Shown: positions 8,159 through 16,826 of the stretch, piece after piece
Layout of the letters: every line of letters starts with the position of its first letter
How positions within the stretch are numbered: position 1 is the first letter of the stretch
Assembly: GCF_017573505.1 (NCBI RefSeq)
Contig: NZ_JAGEOJ010000007.1
Coordinates: 248,001-312,000, forward strand
Direction of reading: 5' to 3'
Length of the DNA: 64,000 bases
Source of the DNA: Actinomadura barringtoniae
GTDB taxonomy: Bacteria > Actinomycetota > Actinomycetes > Streptosporangiales > Streptosporangiaceae
The notes under the pieces: model-generated
What the model was told of the DNA's origin: nothing
Databases searched by the model: none
What the model saw: only the letters and a program-made list of their open reading frames with translations
Made by a program: the position numbers and the translations under genes

Positions 8159-8944
8159 ATGTTGACCCAAGGCGAGGCCACCACGGTGGTGGCGCTGCTG
8201 GAAGGGCTCGCCGCGCATCATCCGGAGGACGCCCTGAGTTCGGCGGCTCTGCGGGTCGCGGCTGCCTTGCGGGAACGGACGGGGTGGGAAGTGGATCCGG
8301 AGTCCGGCCGGTTCCCCGGCATCGATCCCGGCTCTGAGCCCGAGGCCGGTGTGCTCACCGCGGCCGCGGTCCGGCGCGAGGACGGTGACGCCCGCGACCT
8401 TGCCGCCGAGGAGCGCGACCGCGCCGCCGAGCAGCGCGACGCACATGCCGAGACGCGGGACGCTCAGGCGTCGGAGGTGGCAAGGCTCACCGACGAGGCC
8501 GGTGAACGGGCGTTCGAGCTGCTGCGCCTGGCCGAGCTGCGCGATGAGGCCGCAGCCGACTCCGACTCCGACTCCGACGAAAGGCAAGCACGGAACGGAA
8601 GGCAGGACCGCGAAAGCAACGCCGAGGATCGCGCGGCGCTGCGGGAGTTCCTGGCGGCGACGCGGGGCGAGCGGGCGGCGACGCGGCAGGATCGGGACGC
8701 CGGCACCAGGGATCGGGCGGCTGCGGCCCGCGACCGGGACGCCGCGGAGCAGGACCGGGAGTACGCGCAGGCCGACCTTGACCAGGGCGTCATCGACATC
8801 GAGGAGCTGACCGCGCGGCTGCGTCGGGCCAAGGAGCGCGGCGCGCAGGTCATCGCGCAGTCCGAGCAGCGGATACGGCAGGCCGAGGAGGTCATCGCAC
8901 GGTCTCTGCATCGCGTTCGGTCCGCGGACCCGGACCAGCGTTGA
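8159..8944 (+). CDS. Hypothetical coiled-coil protein with Arg/Asp/Ala repeats
   Basis: The family is not recognised by name. This 261-residue soluble protein has a helical N-terminal part (VVALLEGLAAHHPEDALSSA). Long charged helices rich in RDxAA units follow (AAEERDRAAEQRDAHAETRD, and TRDRAAAARDRDAAEQDRE), with an Asp/Ser run (DSDSDSDE) between them. The C-terminal helix is EELTARLRRAKERGAQVIAQ. Such RDRAAAxRD coiled coils occur as N-terminal parts of actinobacterial GAF or GGDEF proteins, but here no output domain follows. The start may be this ATG or a TTG at 8138. A structural or signalling-scaffold role is possible. Confidence 0.7.
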   Translation: MLTQGEATTVVALLEGLAAHHPEDALSSAALRVAAALRERTGWEVDPESGRFPGIDPGSEPEAGVLTAAAVRREDGDARDLAAEERDRAAEQRDAHAETRDAQASEVARLTDEAGERAFELLRLAELRDEAAADSDSDSDERQARNGRQDRESNAEDRAALREFLAATRGERAATRQDRDAGTRDRAAAARDRDAAEQDREYAQADLDQGVIDIEELTARLRRAKERGAQVIAQSEQRIRQAEEVIARSLHRVRSADPDQR

Positions 8945-9065
8945 GCGCCCCGCCGGGCGGCCGCTGGTGAACGTCCTTTCGCGTCGCTGTCGATTCCGCG
9001 AGTGCTCCTTCGTGTAGGGGGTGAGTGGGCCGCATCAGGGCGGCCCGAACGAAGGGAGCGGGTCG

Positions 9066-9650
9066 ATGCGTTCGATCACGGCCACGATGTTCGTCACCCT
9101 CGATGGAGTCGTTCAGGGGCTCGGCCGCCCGGACGAGGACACCAGCGGCGGCTTCACCCACGGGGGCTGGGGGCCGCGGTACACCGACGAGGTGCTGGGC
9201 CGCGAGATGGCCAAGGGGATGGCCAAGCCGGGCGACATGCTGTTCGGCCGCCGGACCTGGGAGGACTTCATCGGAGCGTGGGCGCACGCGACCGACGGCA
9301 ACCCGTTCACCGCGCACATGAACGCGGCGACGAAGTACGTCGTGTCGAGGACGCTGAAGGACGCGGACGCCTGGCAGAACTCGATCCTGCTGGGCGGCGA
9401 CGCCGAGGAGCAGGTCGCCGAGCTCAAGGCGCAGCCGGGCGGCGACCTGTCGATCAACGGCAGCGCGTCGCTGGTCAACAGCCTGCACGCGGCCGGGCTG
9501 ATCGACCGCTACACGCTGCTGATCCACCCGCTGACCCTGGGCGGCGGCAAGCGGCTGTTCGAGGGCCCCGCCTCGCTCACCGAGTTCGACCTCACCGGGA
9601 GCGTCACCACCCCCAAGGGCGTGATCATCGCCCACTACTCCCGCCGCTGA
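9066..9650 (+). CDS. Dihydrofolate reductase family protein (RibD C-terminal fold)
   Basis: This 194-residue protein starts MRSITATMFVTLDGVVQG and has MLFGRRTWEDF, KYVVSRTLKD, an NGSASLVNSL segment and LLIHPLTLGGGKRLFEG. These are the standard blocks of the stand-alone RibD/DHFR-like family. It presumably binds NADPH; the substrate is unknown. The ATG is preceded by GGGAGCGGG. The final 16 bases overlap the convergent gene at 9635. It is one of three such paralogs in the window and lacks an adjacent sigma factor, unlike the copy at 2422. Confidence 0.88.
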   Translation: MRSITATMFVTLDGVVQGLGRPDEDTSGGFTHGGWGPRYTDEVLGREMAKGMAKPGDMLFGRRTWEDFIGAWAHATDGNPFTAHMNAATKYVVSRTLKDADAWQNSILLGGDAEEQVAELKAQPGGDLSINGSASLVNSLHAAGLIDRYTLLIHPLTLGGGKRLFEGPASLTEFDLTGSVTTPKGVIIAHYSRR

Positions 9651-10294
9651 GGGAGGGCCGATCTCAGGTGCTGGCCGGCCGGTCCGGCCAGCACCGCCAT
9701 CGCCGCCTCCTGGCGGCGGTGCAGGGCCTCGACCTGCACGCGCAGACGGCGAACGCGCGCACGCATGCGCAGACGACCCGCCCAGGGATGCCAGAGCGCC
9801 TGGAGGAGGAGCTGCGTGGCCGCCTCGCGGTAGTCGTCGCACGCCGCCATGAGCGCGTCGCGGTCCGCCTCGTCCAGGACACCGCCGAGCCGCCGGTCGA
9901 CGCGGACGATGACCTCGCACTGAAGCGCGCGTTCCTCGCCGCCTCCGGCGAAGTCCAGGGCCCTGCGCGGCACCCCGGCCGACAGCGCCGCCACGGTCAG
10001 TCCCTCGAACGCCTCACGCAGCGCGCGTTCGGCGTCGGTGCCGTCCTCCAGCAGCGCCGCGACGCCGAACTCGCCCGTGGCGCGCAGCCGCCTGCCGCCG
10101 AGGTAGGAGATGGAGCGCTCGTCCGCGACCGCGATGTCGCGCACTCCGTCCCGTGCCGCCGCGACGCGATGAAGCTGCTGATGAACGTCGGCGCGCAGGC
10201 GGCGCCGCTCATGGCTCCGTGACAGGTAGGCGGTCACCGCGGCGCCGATGACACCGCCGGCGGTCGTGTAGGCCAGGCCGAGCAACGCGGGCAT
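9635..10294 (-). CDS. Hypothetical protein with N-terminal membrane helix
   Basis: The family is not recognised. The protein has 219 residues: an N-terminal hydrophobic segment (about residues 2-22, LLGLAYTTAGGVIGAAVTAY) is followed by a long, Arg/Ala-rich, mostly helical cytoplasmic-type region. The ATG at 10294 is preferred because GGAGG lies 9 bases upstream; a GTG at 10303 sits too close to it. Single-helix proteins of this layout are common in actinomycetes and uncharacterised. Confidence 0.65.
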   Translation of the reverse strand: MPALLGLAYTTAGGVIGAAVTAYLSRSHERRRLRADVHQQLHRVAAARDGVRDIAVADERSISYLGGRRLRATGEFGVAALLEDGTDAERALREAFEGLTVAALSAGVPRRALDFAGGGEERALQCEVIVRVDRRLGGVLDEADRDALMAACDDYREAATQLLLQALWHPWAGRLRMRARVRRLRVQVEALHRRQEAAMAVLAGPAGQHLRSALPQRRE

Positions 10295-10368
10295 TCGGTG
10301 CACCCTCCGGGGGGAAAGATCACGCCAGCCTACGATCGCGGGCGGCCGGAACGGGGAACATCGTGATC

Positions 10369-10767
10369 ATGGCGACTGGGGAGACCGATCTCGGGCGGCT
10401 GCTGGCCGGGCTCGATCCGGAGCTGCACGACGGCGAGTACGTCTTCGCGACCCTGCGGGCGCGGACGCTGCCCGTGGGCGTGGAGCCGGTGATGACGTTC
10501 GAGGAGGACGAGGGGCGCACCCTGGTCCTGCCGCGCGAGCAGGCCGAACGGGCCGGGCTCGACGCCACCTTTTCCTCGGCGTGGATCACGTTGCGGATCC
10601 ACTCGTCGCTGGAGGCGGTCGGGATGATGGCGGCCATCGCCACGGCCCTGGCGAACGCCGGGATCAGCTGCAACGCGATCTCGGCGTTCTACCACGACCA
10701 CATCTTCGTTCCGTGCGAGCGGGCGGACGAGGCCGTCGCCCTGCTGCGCGGCCTCACGGAGAAGTGA
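10369..10767 (+). CDS. ACT domain-containing protein
   Basis: This 132-residue protein has two ACT-like halves: DGEYVFATLRARTLPVGVEP with FEEDEGRTLVLPREQAERAG, then AWITLRIHSSLEAVGMMAAI with ALANAGISCNAISAFYHDHIFVP. This matches the small ACT proteins (DUF2241/CASTOR-like) that bind amino acids. No enzyme domain is attached, so it is a sensor or regulator. The start may be this ATG or the GTG 6 bases upstream. The end overlaps the convergent aminotransferase gene by 14 bases. Confidence 0.85.
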   Translation: MATGETDLGRLLAGLDPELHDGEYVFATLRARTLPVGVEPVMTFEEDEGRTLVLPREQAERAGLDATFSSAWITLRIHSSLEAVGMMAAIATALANAGISCNAISAFYHDHIFVPCERADEAVALLRGLTEK

Positions 10768-11563
10768 GGGGCTCCTCGCCGTAGGCGCGGTGGAACAGGT
10801 CCACGAACTCGGGCGCGTCCGGAAGCGGCTCGGTGGCGATGCGGCTGACCGCGATGCCCGGGGTCCAGGAGTTGAGGACCACGGCGCCCGAGAGCGCGGG
10901 CAGGTCGGCGATCGTGACCTTGCGAACGGTCTGCGGAACGCCCAGGCGGTCGAGTCGGCGGCGCACGATCTGCTGGGTGACGCCGTCCAGCATCTCGGCC
11001 TCGGGCCACACGACCTGGGAGCCGTCCCAGAACGCCAGGTTCCAGATCGACGCCTCGCTCAGCCTGCCCCGGCGGTCGAGGAAGGCCGCGTCGTCGAAGC
11101 CCTGCGCCACGGCCTCACGCAGGTAGTACGTCTTGGCCACCTCGCCGACGTGCTTCACCGCCGGGACGACCCGTTCGTACTCGACGGCCGCCAGCGCGAG
11201 CGGGCCCTGCGGGCCGGACGCGGGCGGCCGGGTGCGGACCAGGACGCTGAGCTCGGCGCCCTTGTCGGCGGTGAACTCGCCGATCGGGGAGAAGATCGTG
11301 GCCGTCAGCGAGGCGTCGGCCGGGGCCGGCTCCAGGGCCGTACGGAGGTAAGAGCGCACCTGGTCGTCGGGCAGCGCGACGCCGAAGAGCTTCAGGGAGG
11401 CCACTCGGAGACGTTCCAGGTGCAGGTCCAGGCCGCGGACCCGGCCGCCGCGCACCTGCATCGCGGTGAAGTGCGCGTAGCCCGCGAACGCGAGCGGCGC
11501 CAGATCCCCGGCGGTCGCGGCGTCGCCGTTCAGCTGAGCGACGAAAGACGTCTCGGTGTCCAT
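10754..11563 (-). CDS. Aminotransferase class IV
   Basis: This 269-residue fold-type IV PLP enzyme is of the branched-chain aminotransferase/aminodeoxychorismate lyase type. It has HLERLRVASLKLFG near residue 48, a lysine-bearing segment PAVKHVGEVAKTYYLREAV (Lys137 or Lys144 the PLP candidates), then AAFLDRRGRLSEASIWNLAF and the cofactor-binding MLDGVTQQIV. The substrate may be a branched-chain or other amino acid, or aminodeoxychorismate; the sequence does not decide. The convergent ACT gene could sense the same amino acid, but that is speculation. Confidence 0.88.
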   Translation of the reverse strand: MDTETSFVAQLNGDAATAGDLAPLAFAGYAHFTAMQVRGGRVRGLDLHLERLRVASLKLFGVALPDDQVRSYLRTALEPAPADASLTATIFSPIGEFTADKGAELSVLVRTRPPASGPQGPLALAAVEYERVVPAVKHVGEVAKTYYLREAVAQGFDDAAFLDRRGRLSEASIWNLAFWDGSQVVWPEAEMLDGVTQQIVRRRLDRLGVPQTVRKVTIADLPALSGAVVLNSWTPGIAVSRIATEPLPDAPEFVDLFHRAYGEEPLTSP

Positions 11564-11606
11564 GGAAGCCCCCCATATACAAAGCGTGCGCCATCAAGCC
11601 GCACGA

Positions 11607-11631
11607 GCAATAGTTGCATATGCAATATTGC
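11607..11631. promoter_or_regulatory. Stacked AT-rich palindromes upstream of the aminotransferase
   Basis: The 98-bp gap between the thiolase end and the aminotransferase start holds a perfect 12-bp palindrome TTGCATATGCAA (11614-11625) that overlaps a second one, GCAATATTGC (11622-11631). It stands out in this GC-rich context and lies about 50-60 bases upstream of the aminotransferase start, as expected of an operator. The regulator is unknown. Confidence 0.55.
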
Positions 11632-11661
11632 CGCATGCATTCATTTCGGGCAAGTGCGAGG

Positions 11662-12885
11662 TCAGGGCGCCACGCGTTCGAAGACGGCGGCCAAGCCCTG
11701 GCCTCCCCCGATGCACATCGTCTCCAGGCCATAGCGGGCCTCGCGGCGGTCCATCTCCCGGGCGAGCGTGGCCAGGATGCGGCCGCCGGTGGCGCCGACC
11801 GGGTGGCCCAGGGAGATGCCGGAACCGTTGACGTTCGTACGGTCCCAGTCGGCGTCCTTGAAGCTCCACTCCCGGGTGACGGCTAGCGCCTGGGCGGCGA
11901 AGGCCTCGTTCAGCTCGATGAGGTCGATGTCCGACAGGTCCAGCCCGGCTGCCTGCAGAGCGCGGGCGGTGGCCGGAACGGGGCCGATGCCCATCGTGCG
12001 AGGCGGAACGCCTGCGCGCGCCCACGAGACCAGCCGTACGAGCGGACGCAGGCCCAGCTCGGCGGCACGTTCGGGAGTCGTCACCGCGCACACCGCGGCG
12101 GCGTCGTTCTGGCCGCTGGCGTTCCCGGCCGTCACGGTCGCCTCGGGGTCGCCCTTGCCGAGCACGGGCTTCAGCTTGGCGAGGCCTTCGAGCGTGGTGT
12201 CGGGGCGCGGGTGCTCGTCGGTGTCCACGACGGTGTCGCCCTTACGGGACCGCACGGTGACGGGAACGATCTCGTCGGCGAAGCGGCCCTCGCGCTGGGC
12301 GGCCACGGCCCGCAGGTGCGACCGCACGGCGAGCTCGTCCTGCTCGACGCGGCCGATGCCGTACTCGCGGCGCAGGTTCTCGGCGGTCTCCAGCATGCCG
12401 CCGGGCACCGGGTGCCGGAAGCCGCCCGCGGTCACGCGGCCGCGGGCGAGCGCGTCGTGCAGCTCCAGCCCGGCGCCGCGAATCCCCCAGCGCGCCTCGG
12501 TCGTGTAGAACGGCGCGGAGCTCATGCTTTCCACGCCGCCCGCGAGGATCAGATCGCTCACCTCGGTCTGGATCTGCATCGCCGCGTCGAGCACGGCCTG
12601 AAGACCCGAGCCGCAGCGCCGGTCGACCTGGACGCCGCCGACCTCGACCGGGAGCCCGGCGTCCAGCGCGGCGACCCGGCCGATCGCGGGGGCGTCGGAG
12701 TTGGGGTTGCACTGGCCGAGGATCACCTCGTCGATCGCCTCGCCGGGCAGCCCGGTGCGTTCCACCAGGGCCTTGATCACTCCGGCGGCCAGGTCCACCG
12801 GCGGCACCGCCTTGAACACGCCGCCGAACCGGCCGATCGGGGTGCGCAACGGCTCACAGATCACGGCTTCCCGCAGACCAGGCAC
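11662..12885 (-). CDS. Thiolase family acetyl-CoA acyltransferase
   Basis: This 407-residue thiolase catalyses the thiolytic cleavage of 3-ketoacyl-CoA or the reverse condensation. The nucleophile is Cys91 in VDRRCGSGLQAV. The conserved NEAFAAQ, the GHPVGATGGR His motif and the second catalytic Cys in CIGGGQG are all present. The GTG at 12885 is chosen since GAGGAG lies 7 bases upstream; a GTG at 12900 would place the ribosome site inside the gene. It is divergent from the hydroxyacyl-CoA dehydrogenase and acyl-CoA dehydrogenase genes, giving three of the four beta-oxidation steps. No enoyl-CoA hydratase is present here. Confidence 0.95.
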   Translation of the reverse strand: MPGLREAVICEPLRTPIGRFGGVFKAVPPVDLAAGVIKALVERTGLPGEAIDEVILGQCNPNSDAPAIGRVAALDAGLPVEVGGVQVDRRCGSGLQAVLDAAMQIQTEVSDLILAGGVESMSSAPFYTTEARWGIRGAGLELHDALARGRVTAGGFRHPVPGGMLETAENLRREYGIGRVEQDELAVRSHLRAVAAQREGRFADEIVPVTVRSRKGDTVVDTDEHPRPDTTLEGLAKLKPVLGKGDPEATVTAGNASGQNDAAAVCAVTTPERAAELGLRPLVRLVSWARAGVPPRTMGIGPVPATARALQAAGLDLSDIDLIELNEAFAAQALAVTREWSFKDADWDRTNVNGSGISLGHPVGATGGRILATLAREMDRREARYGLETMCIGGGQGLAAVFERVAP

Positions 12886-12948
12886 TGGCTGACTCCTCAC
12901 GCTCGCAGGCTACGTTCGCTATACGACCACATCACGGCATGAATATAT

Positions 12949-12969
12949 TTCTAGAACGACCTTCTAGAA
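12949..12969. promoter_or_regulatory. Double palindrome operator in the beta-oxidation divergon
   Basis: Two copies of the 8-bp palindrome TTCTAGAA (12949-12956 and 12962-12969) are separated by CGACC. The whole element is both a direct and an inverted repeat. It lies between the thiolase and hydroxyacyl-CoA dehydrogenase starts, about 24 bases before the latter. The spacing suits a TetR-type dimer as found on fatty-acid degradation genes; the regulator is not in the immediate neighbourhood. Confidence 0.65.
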
Positions 12970-12992
12970 TGAGTGAGAACGAGAGGACGGCC

Positions 12993-14543
12993 ATGGAGCG
13001 CTGGGCGGAGCGGGTCCATACGGTGCGGGTGATCGGGACCGGCGTGATGGGGCGCGGGATCGCCCAGCTCGCGGCGGCCGCCGGGATCACCGTGGAGCTG
13101 GCCGACGCCCGGCCCGAGGCGATCGACCAGGCGATCGACTACATCGGCGGAATGTACGACAAGCTCGCCTCCAAGGGCCGGATGACGGCCGAGGACGCGA
13201 CCGCCGCCAAGGGGCGGCTCCGGCCGCTGGCCGACCCGCTGGCCCCGGCCGCCGGCGTCGACCTGGTGATCGAGGCCGTACGCGAGGACCTGGAGACCAA
13301 GCGCGAGCTGTTCACCGCGTTGGAGAAGGTCGTCGGCGCGGACACCGTGCTGGCGACCAACACCAGCTCGCTGTCGGTCACCTCGATCGGCGCCACGCTC
13401 GCCGACCCGAGCCGCCTCGCCGGGCTGCACTTCTTCAACCCCGTCCCGCTGATGCGGCTGGTCGAGGTGATCGCCGGAGCGCGCACCACGCCGTGGATCC
13501 CGGACGCGCTGATCGACCTCGTACGGCGGCTCGGGCATCAGCCGGTGCGCGCGCCCGACACTCCCGGCTTCCTGGTCAACCACGCCGGGCGCGGCCTGCC
13601 GACCGAGGCGCTGCAGATCCTGGCCGAGGGCATCGCCGAGCCGGTCGACATCGACCGCATCGCGCGCGACGTCCTCGGCCTCAAGATGGGCCCGTTCGAG
13701 CTGATGGACCTGACCGGGCTGGACGTGTCGCACCCCGTCCTCGAAACGGTCTGGTCCGGCTTCTACGACGAGCCGCGCCTGCGCCCCTCCCACATCACCC
13801 GCACCCGCATGGAGGCCGGGCTTCTCGGCCGCAAGACCGGCGCGGGCTTCTACAGCTACACCGGCGGCGCCAAGCAAGAGCCGCCCGAGCCCGAAGCGCC
13901 CGCCGCCGAACCCCGCCCGATCTGGGTGGACGTCAACGCCCAGCCCGACGTCCGCGACTCCCTCTACGGCCTGCTCGAAGCGAGCGGCGTCGAGGTCGAG
14001 CGCGACACCTGGCCGTCCGACCAGGCCATCGTGCTGGTCGCCGCGTACGGCACGGCGGTCGTCGCGCACGCGGGCGCCTACGCGCTCCCCCTGGAGCGCA
14101 CATTCGGCATCGACCCGCTCGGCGGCTTCGCGTCCCGCCTCACCCTCGCCGTGCATCCCGGCGCCGACCCCGGTGCGGGCCGTGCAGCCCTCGCCGCCCT
14201 CGCCCGAACGGGCCGCCCGGTGACCGTCGTGCGCGACGCCCCGGGAACGGTCGCGCAGCGGCTCCTCGCCTCGATCGTCAACGTCTCGTGCGGCATCGCC
14301 GAGCAGCACCTCGCCCGCCCCGAGGACATCGACACCGCCGTACGGCTCGGGCTCGGCTACCCGCGCGGCCCGCTGGAGTGGGGCGACCACGCCGGGGCGA
14401 CGACCGTGCTGACCATCCTGTCCGGACTGGCCGACGCCACCGGCGACCCGCGCTACCGGCCGAGCCAGTGGCTGGCCGAACGGGCCGAGCTCGGCCTCCC
14501 GCTGACCGCCACCGGCACCACGCCCGCCGCCCTCTACCGCTAA
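12993..14543 (+). CDS. 3-hydroxyacyl-CoA dehydrogenase (PaaH-like, two C-terminal domains)
   Basis: This 516-residue enzyme oxidises (3S)-3-hydroxyacyl-CoA to 3-ketoacyl-CoA with NAD. The Rossmann loop GTGVMGRG is at residues 15-22, NTSSLSVTSI and HFFNPVPLMRLVEV are the NAD/catalytic-His region, and NHAGRGLPTEALQIL begins the first C-terminal domain. A second C-terminal domain (TVAQRLLASIVNVSCGIAEQ, GLGYPRGPLEWGD) gives the ~500-residue size of PaaH-type enzymes. The ATG at 12993 follows GAGAGGA. The stop is 14 bases before the acyl-CoA dehydrogenase gene, so the two form an operon. Confidence 0.95.
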   Translation: MERWAERVHTVRVIGTGVMGRGIAQLAAAAGITVELADARPEAIDQAIDYIGGMYDKLASKGRMTAEDATAAKGRLRPLADPLAPAAGVDLVIEAVREDLETKRELFTALEKVVGADTVLATNTSSLSVTSIGATLADPSRLAGLHFFNPVPLMRLVEVIAGARTTPWIPDALIDLVRRLGHQPVRAPDTPGFLVNHAGRGLPTEALQILAEGIAEPVDIDRIARDVLGLKMGPFELMDLTGLDVSHPVLETVWSGFYDEPRLRPSHITRTRMEAGLLGRKTGAGFYSYTGGAKQEPPEPEAPAAEPRPIWVDVNAQPDVRDSLYGLLEASGVEVERDTWPSDQAIVLVAAYGTAVVAHAGAYALPLERTFGIDPLGGFASRLTLAVHPGADPGAGRAALAALARTGRPVTVVRDAPGTVAQRLLASIVNVSCGIAEQHLARPEDIDTAVRLGLGYPRGPLEWGDHAGATTVLTILSGLADATGDPRYRPSQWLAERAELGLPLTATGTTPAALYR

Positions 14544-14557
14544 GGAACGGACCCGTC

Positions 14558-15727
14558 ATGGATCTGGAACTGAACGAGACGCAGACCGCCTTCATGAAGA
14601 TGGCGGCGGAGTTCGTCGACGCGGAGATCGTGCCGAACGTGCGCGACTGGGACCGCCGCGAGGAGGTCGACCTCGGCATCGTGCGACGGCTCGGCGAGCT
14701 GGGCTTCCTCGCGCTCGGCATCCCCGAGGAGTACGGCGGCGTCGAGTGCGACATGATCGGCTACACCACCGTGATCGAGGAGCTGGGGCGCGGCGACTCG
14801 TCGGTGCGCGGAATCGTGTCGGTGTCGCTCGGGCTGGTGTCCAAGTCGATCGCCGCGTACGGCACGGAGGAGCAGAAGCGGCACTGGCTCCCGCGGCTGA
14901 CCGCCGGTGAGGCGCTCGCCTGCTTCGCGCTCACCGAGCCGGGGACGGGGTCGGACGCCGGTTCGCTCATCACGCGCGCGCGCCGCGACGGCGACGACTG
15001 GGTGATCAGCGGTCAGAAGATGTTCATCACCAACGGCACCTGGGCGAAGGTCGCGCTGGTCTTCGCCCGTACGAGCGACGACGGCGGCCGCGGCGTCACC
15101 GCGTTCCTGGTGCCGACCGACGCGCCCGGCTTCACCGCCAACACCATCCACGGCAAGCTCGGCCTGCGCGGCCAGGCCACCGCCGAGCTGGTGCTGGAGG
15201 ACGTCCGCGTGCCCGACTCGGCGCGGCTCGGCGAGATCGGCAAGGGCCTGGGCATCGCGCTCGGCGCGCTCACCAAGGGCCGCATCTCGGTGGCCGCCGG
15301 CGCGACCGGGCTCGCGCAGGGCGCGCTGAACGCCGCCGTGAAGTACGCGGGCGAACGCGAGCAGTTCGGCCGCCCGATCGCCGCGTTCCAGCTCGTCCAG
15401 GAACTGCTCGCCGACTCGGCCGTCGAGGTCGAGGCGGCGCGGCTGCTCACCTGGCGGGCCGCGTCGATGGCCGACCGCGGCGCGCCCCGGCAGGAACTCG
15501 CCACCGCCGCCTCGATGGCCAAGTACCACGCCAGCGAGACGGCGGTGAAGGTGTCCAACAACGCGCTGCAGGTCTTCGGCGGCTACGGCTACACCGACGA
15601 GACCCCGGTCGGGAAGTACGTGCGCGACGCCCGCGTGCTCACCCTCTACGAGGGCACCAGCCAGATGCAGAAGCTCATCATCGGCCGCGCGCTCACGGGC
15701 GTCGACGCACTCACCCCGGACCGTTAA
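14558..15727 (+). CDS. Acyl-CoA dehydrogenase
   Basis: This 389-residue FAD enzyme performs the first beta-oxidation step. It has the N-terminal helical domain, the beta domain motif ACFALTEPGTGSDAGS, the ISGQKMFITNG segment, and the C-terminal helices with GREQFG-like GEREQFGRPIAAFQ. The catalytic base is Glu365 in LYEGTSQMQ, the position used by short- and medium-chain enzymes. AAGGAACGG just before the ATG serves as ribosome site and overlaps the previous stop. The gene ends 7 bases before the convergent CU044_5270-type gene. Confidence 0.96.
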   Translation: MDLELNETQTAFMKMAAEFVDAEIVPNVRDWDRREEVDLGIVRRLGELGFLALGIPEEYGGVECDMIGYTTVIEELGRGDSSVRGIVSVSLGLVSKSIAAYGTEEQKRHWLPRLTAGEALACFALTEPGTGSDAGSLITRARRDGDDWVISGQKMFITNGTWAKVALVFARTSDDGGRGVTAFLVPTDAPGFTANTIHGKLGLRGQATAELVLEDVRVPDSARLGEIGKGLGIALGALTKGRISVAAGATGLAQGALNAAVKYAGEREQFGRPIAAFQLVQELLADSAVEVEAARLLTWRAASMADRGAPRQELATAASMAKYHASETAVKVSNNALQVFGGYGYTDETPVGKYVRDARVLTLYEGTSQMQKLIIGRALTGVDALTPDR

Positions 15728-15734
15728 CCCAGCG

Positions 15735-16823
15735 CTAGCCGACCTTGCCGAGCTTGTAGCGGGGGACGGTGTCGGTCCAGCCGCGTGAGATGACCGCCGT
15801 GTAGTAGGTCACGTCTCCGGGCTTGCCGCCCCGCAGCCACGCCTTGCCCGGCTGAACGAGGACGTCGCGTTCGGCGAGCAGCCGCCCGGTCGCCGGGTCG
15901 AGCACGAGCTGCTCGTCGTGCACGTGGCCGCTCTCGGCGGTGACGCGGTGGGCGATCGCGGTGCCCTTGCGGCCGAGCGGGTCGGTGACCGTTCCGGCGA
16001 CGCGCAGCTTCGGGTCGGTGGCGAGGACCCGGTACAGCGCGCCGAGGACCTTCGGGGAGACCGGAGCCGAGCCGAGCTTCTGCGCATTGGAGAAGAGCCA
16101 TTCCACCGAGTCGATCGGCCCTCCCGTCCGCGCCTGCGCCTGCCGCAGCTTCTGGTCGAAGAAGCGGCGCAACGCGTCCGGGGTGTCGGGGAGCTCGCGG
16201 ACGTTGATGGCGGGCACGCCTTCCCAGTCCGCGAGCCGGAACGCCTCGCCGCCCTTCACCTTGACCTTCGTCCAGGGGGTGGGACCACGGTCCCCGGGCG
16301 GTGTCGTCGCGGGACGTCCGTTCCTGTCGAAGGACTTCGGGCCGTCCTTGGGGGCCGGACCGAGGTCCTTGCTGCGGACGCGGCGCTCGGCGATCCACGC
16401 GTGCTTGCCCGGCCCCTCGTCCCAGAGCCCGGTCTCGTTGATCGTTTCGAAGGCCCGGTCACCGACGCCCATGTTCATGCGTTCCTGGGTCACGACCGAC
16501 CAGTACCTGCCGTGCGTCGCGGGCGCCTGCTCGATCCTCGTCGCGGCCGACAGCAGGACCGAACGCGCGCTCACGGGCTGCGCCGCCTGATGATCGGGCG
16601 CGCGGGGCGTCGTGCCGGACGACATCGCGACGGCGACCGCGGTCACGGCGGCGACCGAGCCCGCGGCCAGCACGGGCGCGGTGATGCTCCAGCGCGGGAT
16701 CGAGAACCTGCGCGTGCGCCGCCCGCTTTCGATCTCGCGTTCCAGGCGCGCGCGGCCTTCCGCCACCGAACATTCCGACGGCCGCTCGTCGAGCAGCGTG
16801 CCGATCATCCGCATCTCGTCCAT
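15735..16823 (-). CDS. CU044_5270-type membrane protein, cassette A
   Basis: This 362-residue protein has a cytoplasmic N-terminus of ~47 residues (MDEMRMIGTLLDERPS), one membrane helix (about 48-68, APVLAAGSVAAVTAVAVAM) and a large outside domain. The outside domain shows the features shared by all five copies here: SARSVLLSAAT..., GRYWSV, a VLDPATGRLLAE strand and a closing GWTDTVP. It begins 3 bases after the stop of its sigma factor gene, so the two are coupled. By position it should act as membrane partner (anti-sigma-like or sensor) of that sigma factor; no zinc-finger anti-sigma motif is visible, so the role is inferred. Confidence 0.85.
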   Translation of the reverse strand: MDEMRMIGTLLDERPSECSVAEGRARLEREIESGRRTRRFSIPRWSITAPVLAAGSVAAVTAVAVAMSSGTTPRAPDHQAAQPVSARSVLLSAATRIEQAPATHGRYWSVVTQERMNMGVGDRAFETINETGLWDEGPGKHAWIAERRVRSKDLGPAPKDGPKSFDRNGRPATTPPGDRGPTPWTKVKVKGGEAFRLADWEGVPAINVRELPDTPDALRRFFDQKLRQAQARTGGPIDSVEWLFSNAQKLGSAPVSPKVLGALYRVLATDPKLRVAGTVTDPLGRKGTAIAHRVTAESGHVHDEQLVLDPATGRLLAERDVLVQPGKAWLRGGKPGDVTYYTAVISRGWTDTVPRYKLGKVG

Positions 16824-16826
16824 CAG

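Noticed and set aside
13493..14557. Long upstream extension of the acyl-CoA dehydrogenase frame
   Set aside because: It is the out-of-frame shadow of the hydroxyacyl-CoA dehydrogenase; the ATG at 14558 gives the exact family start.
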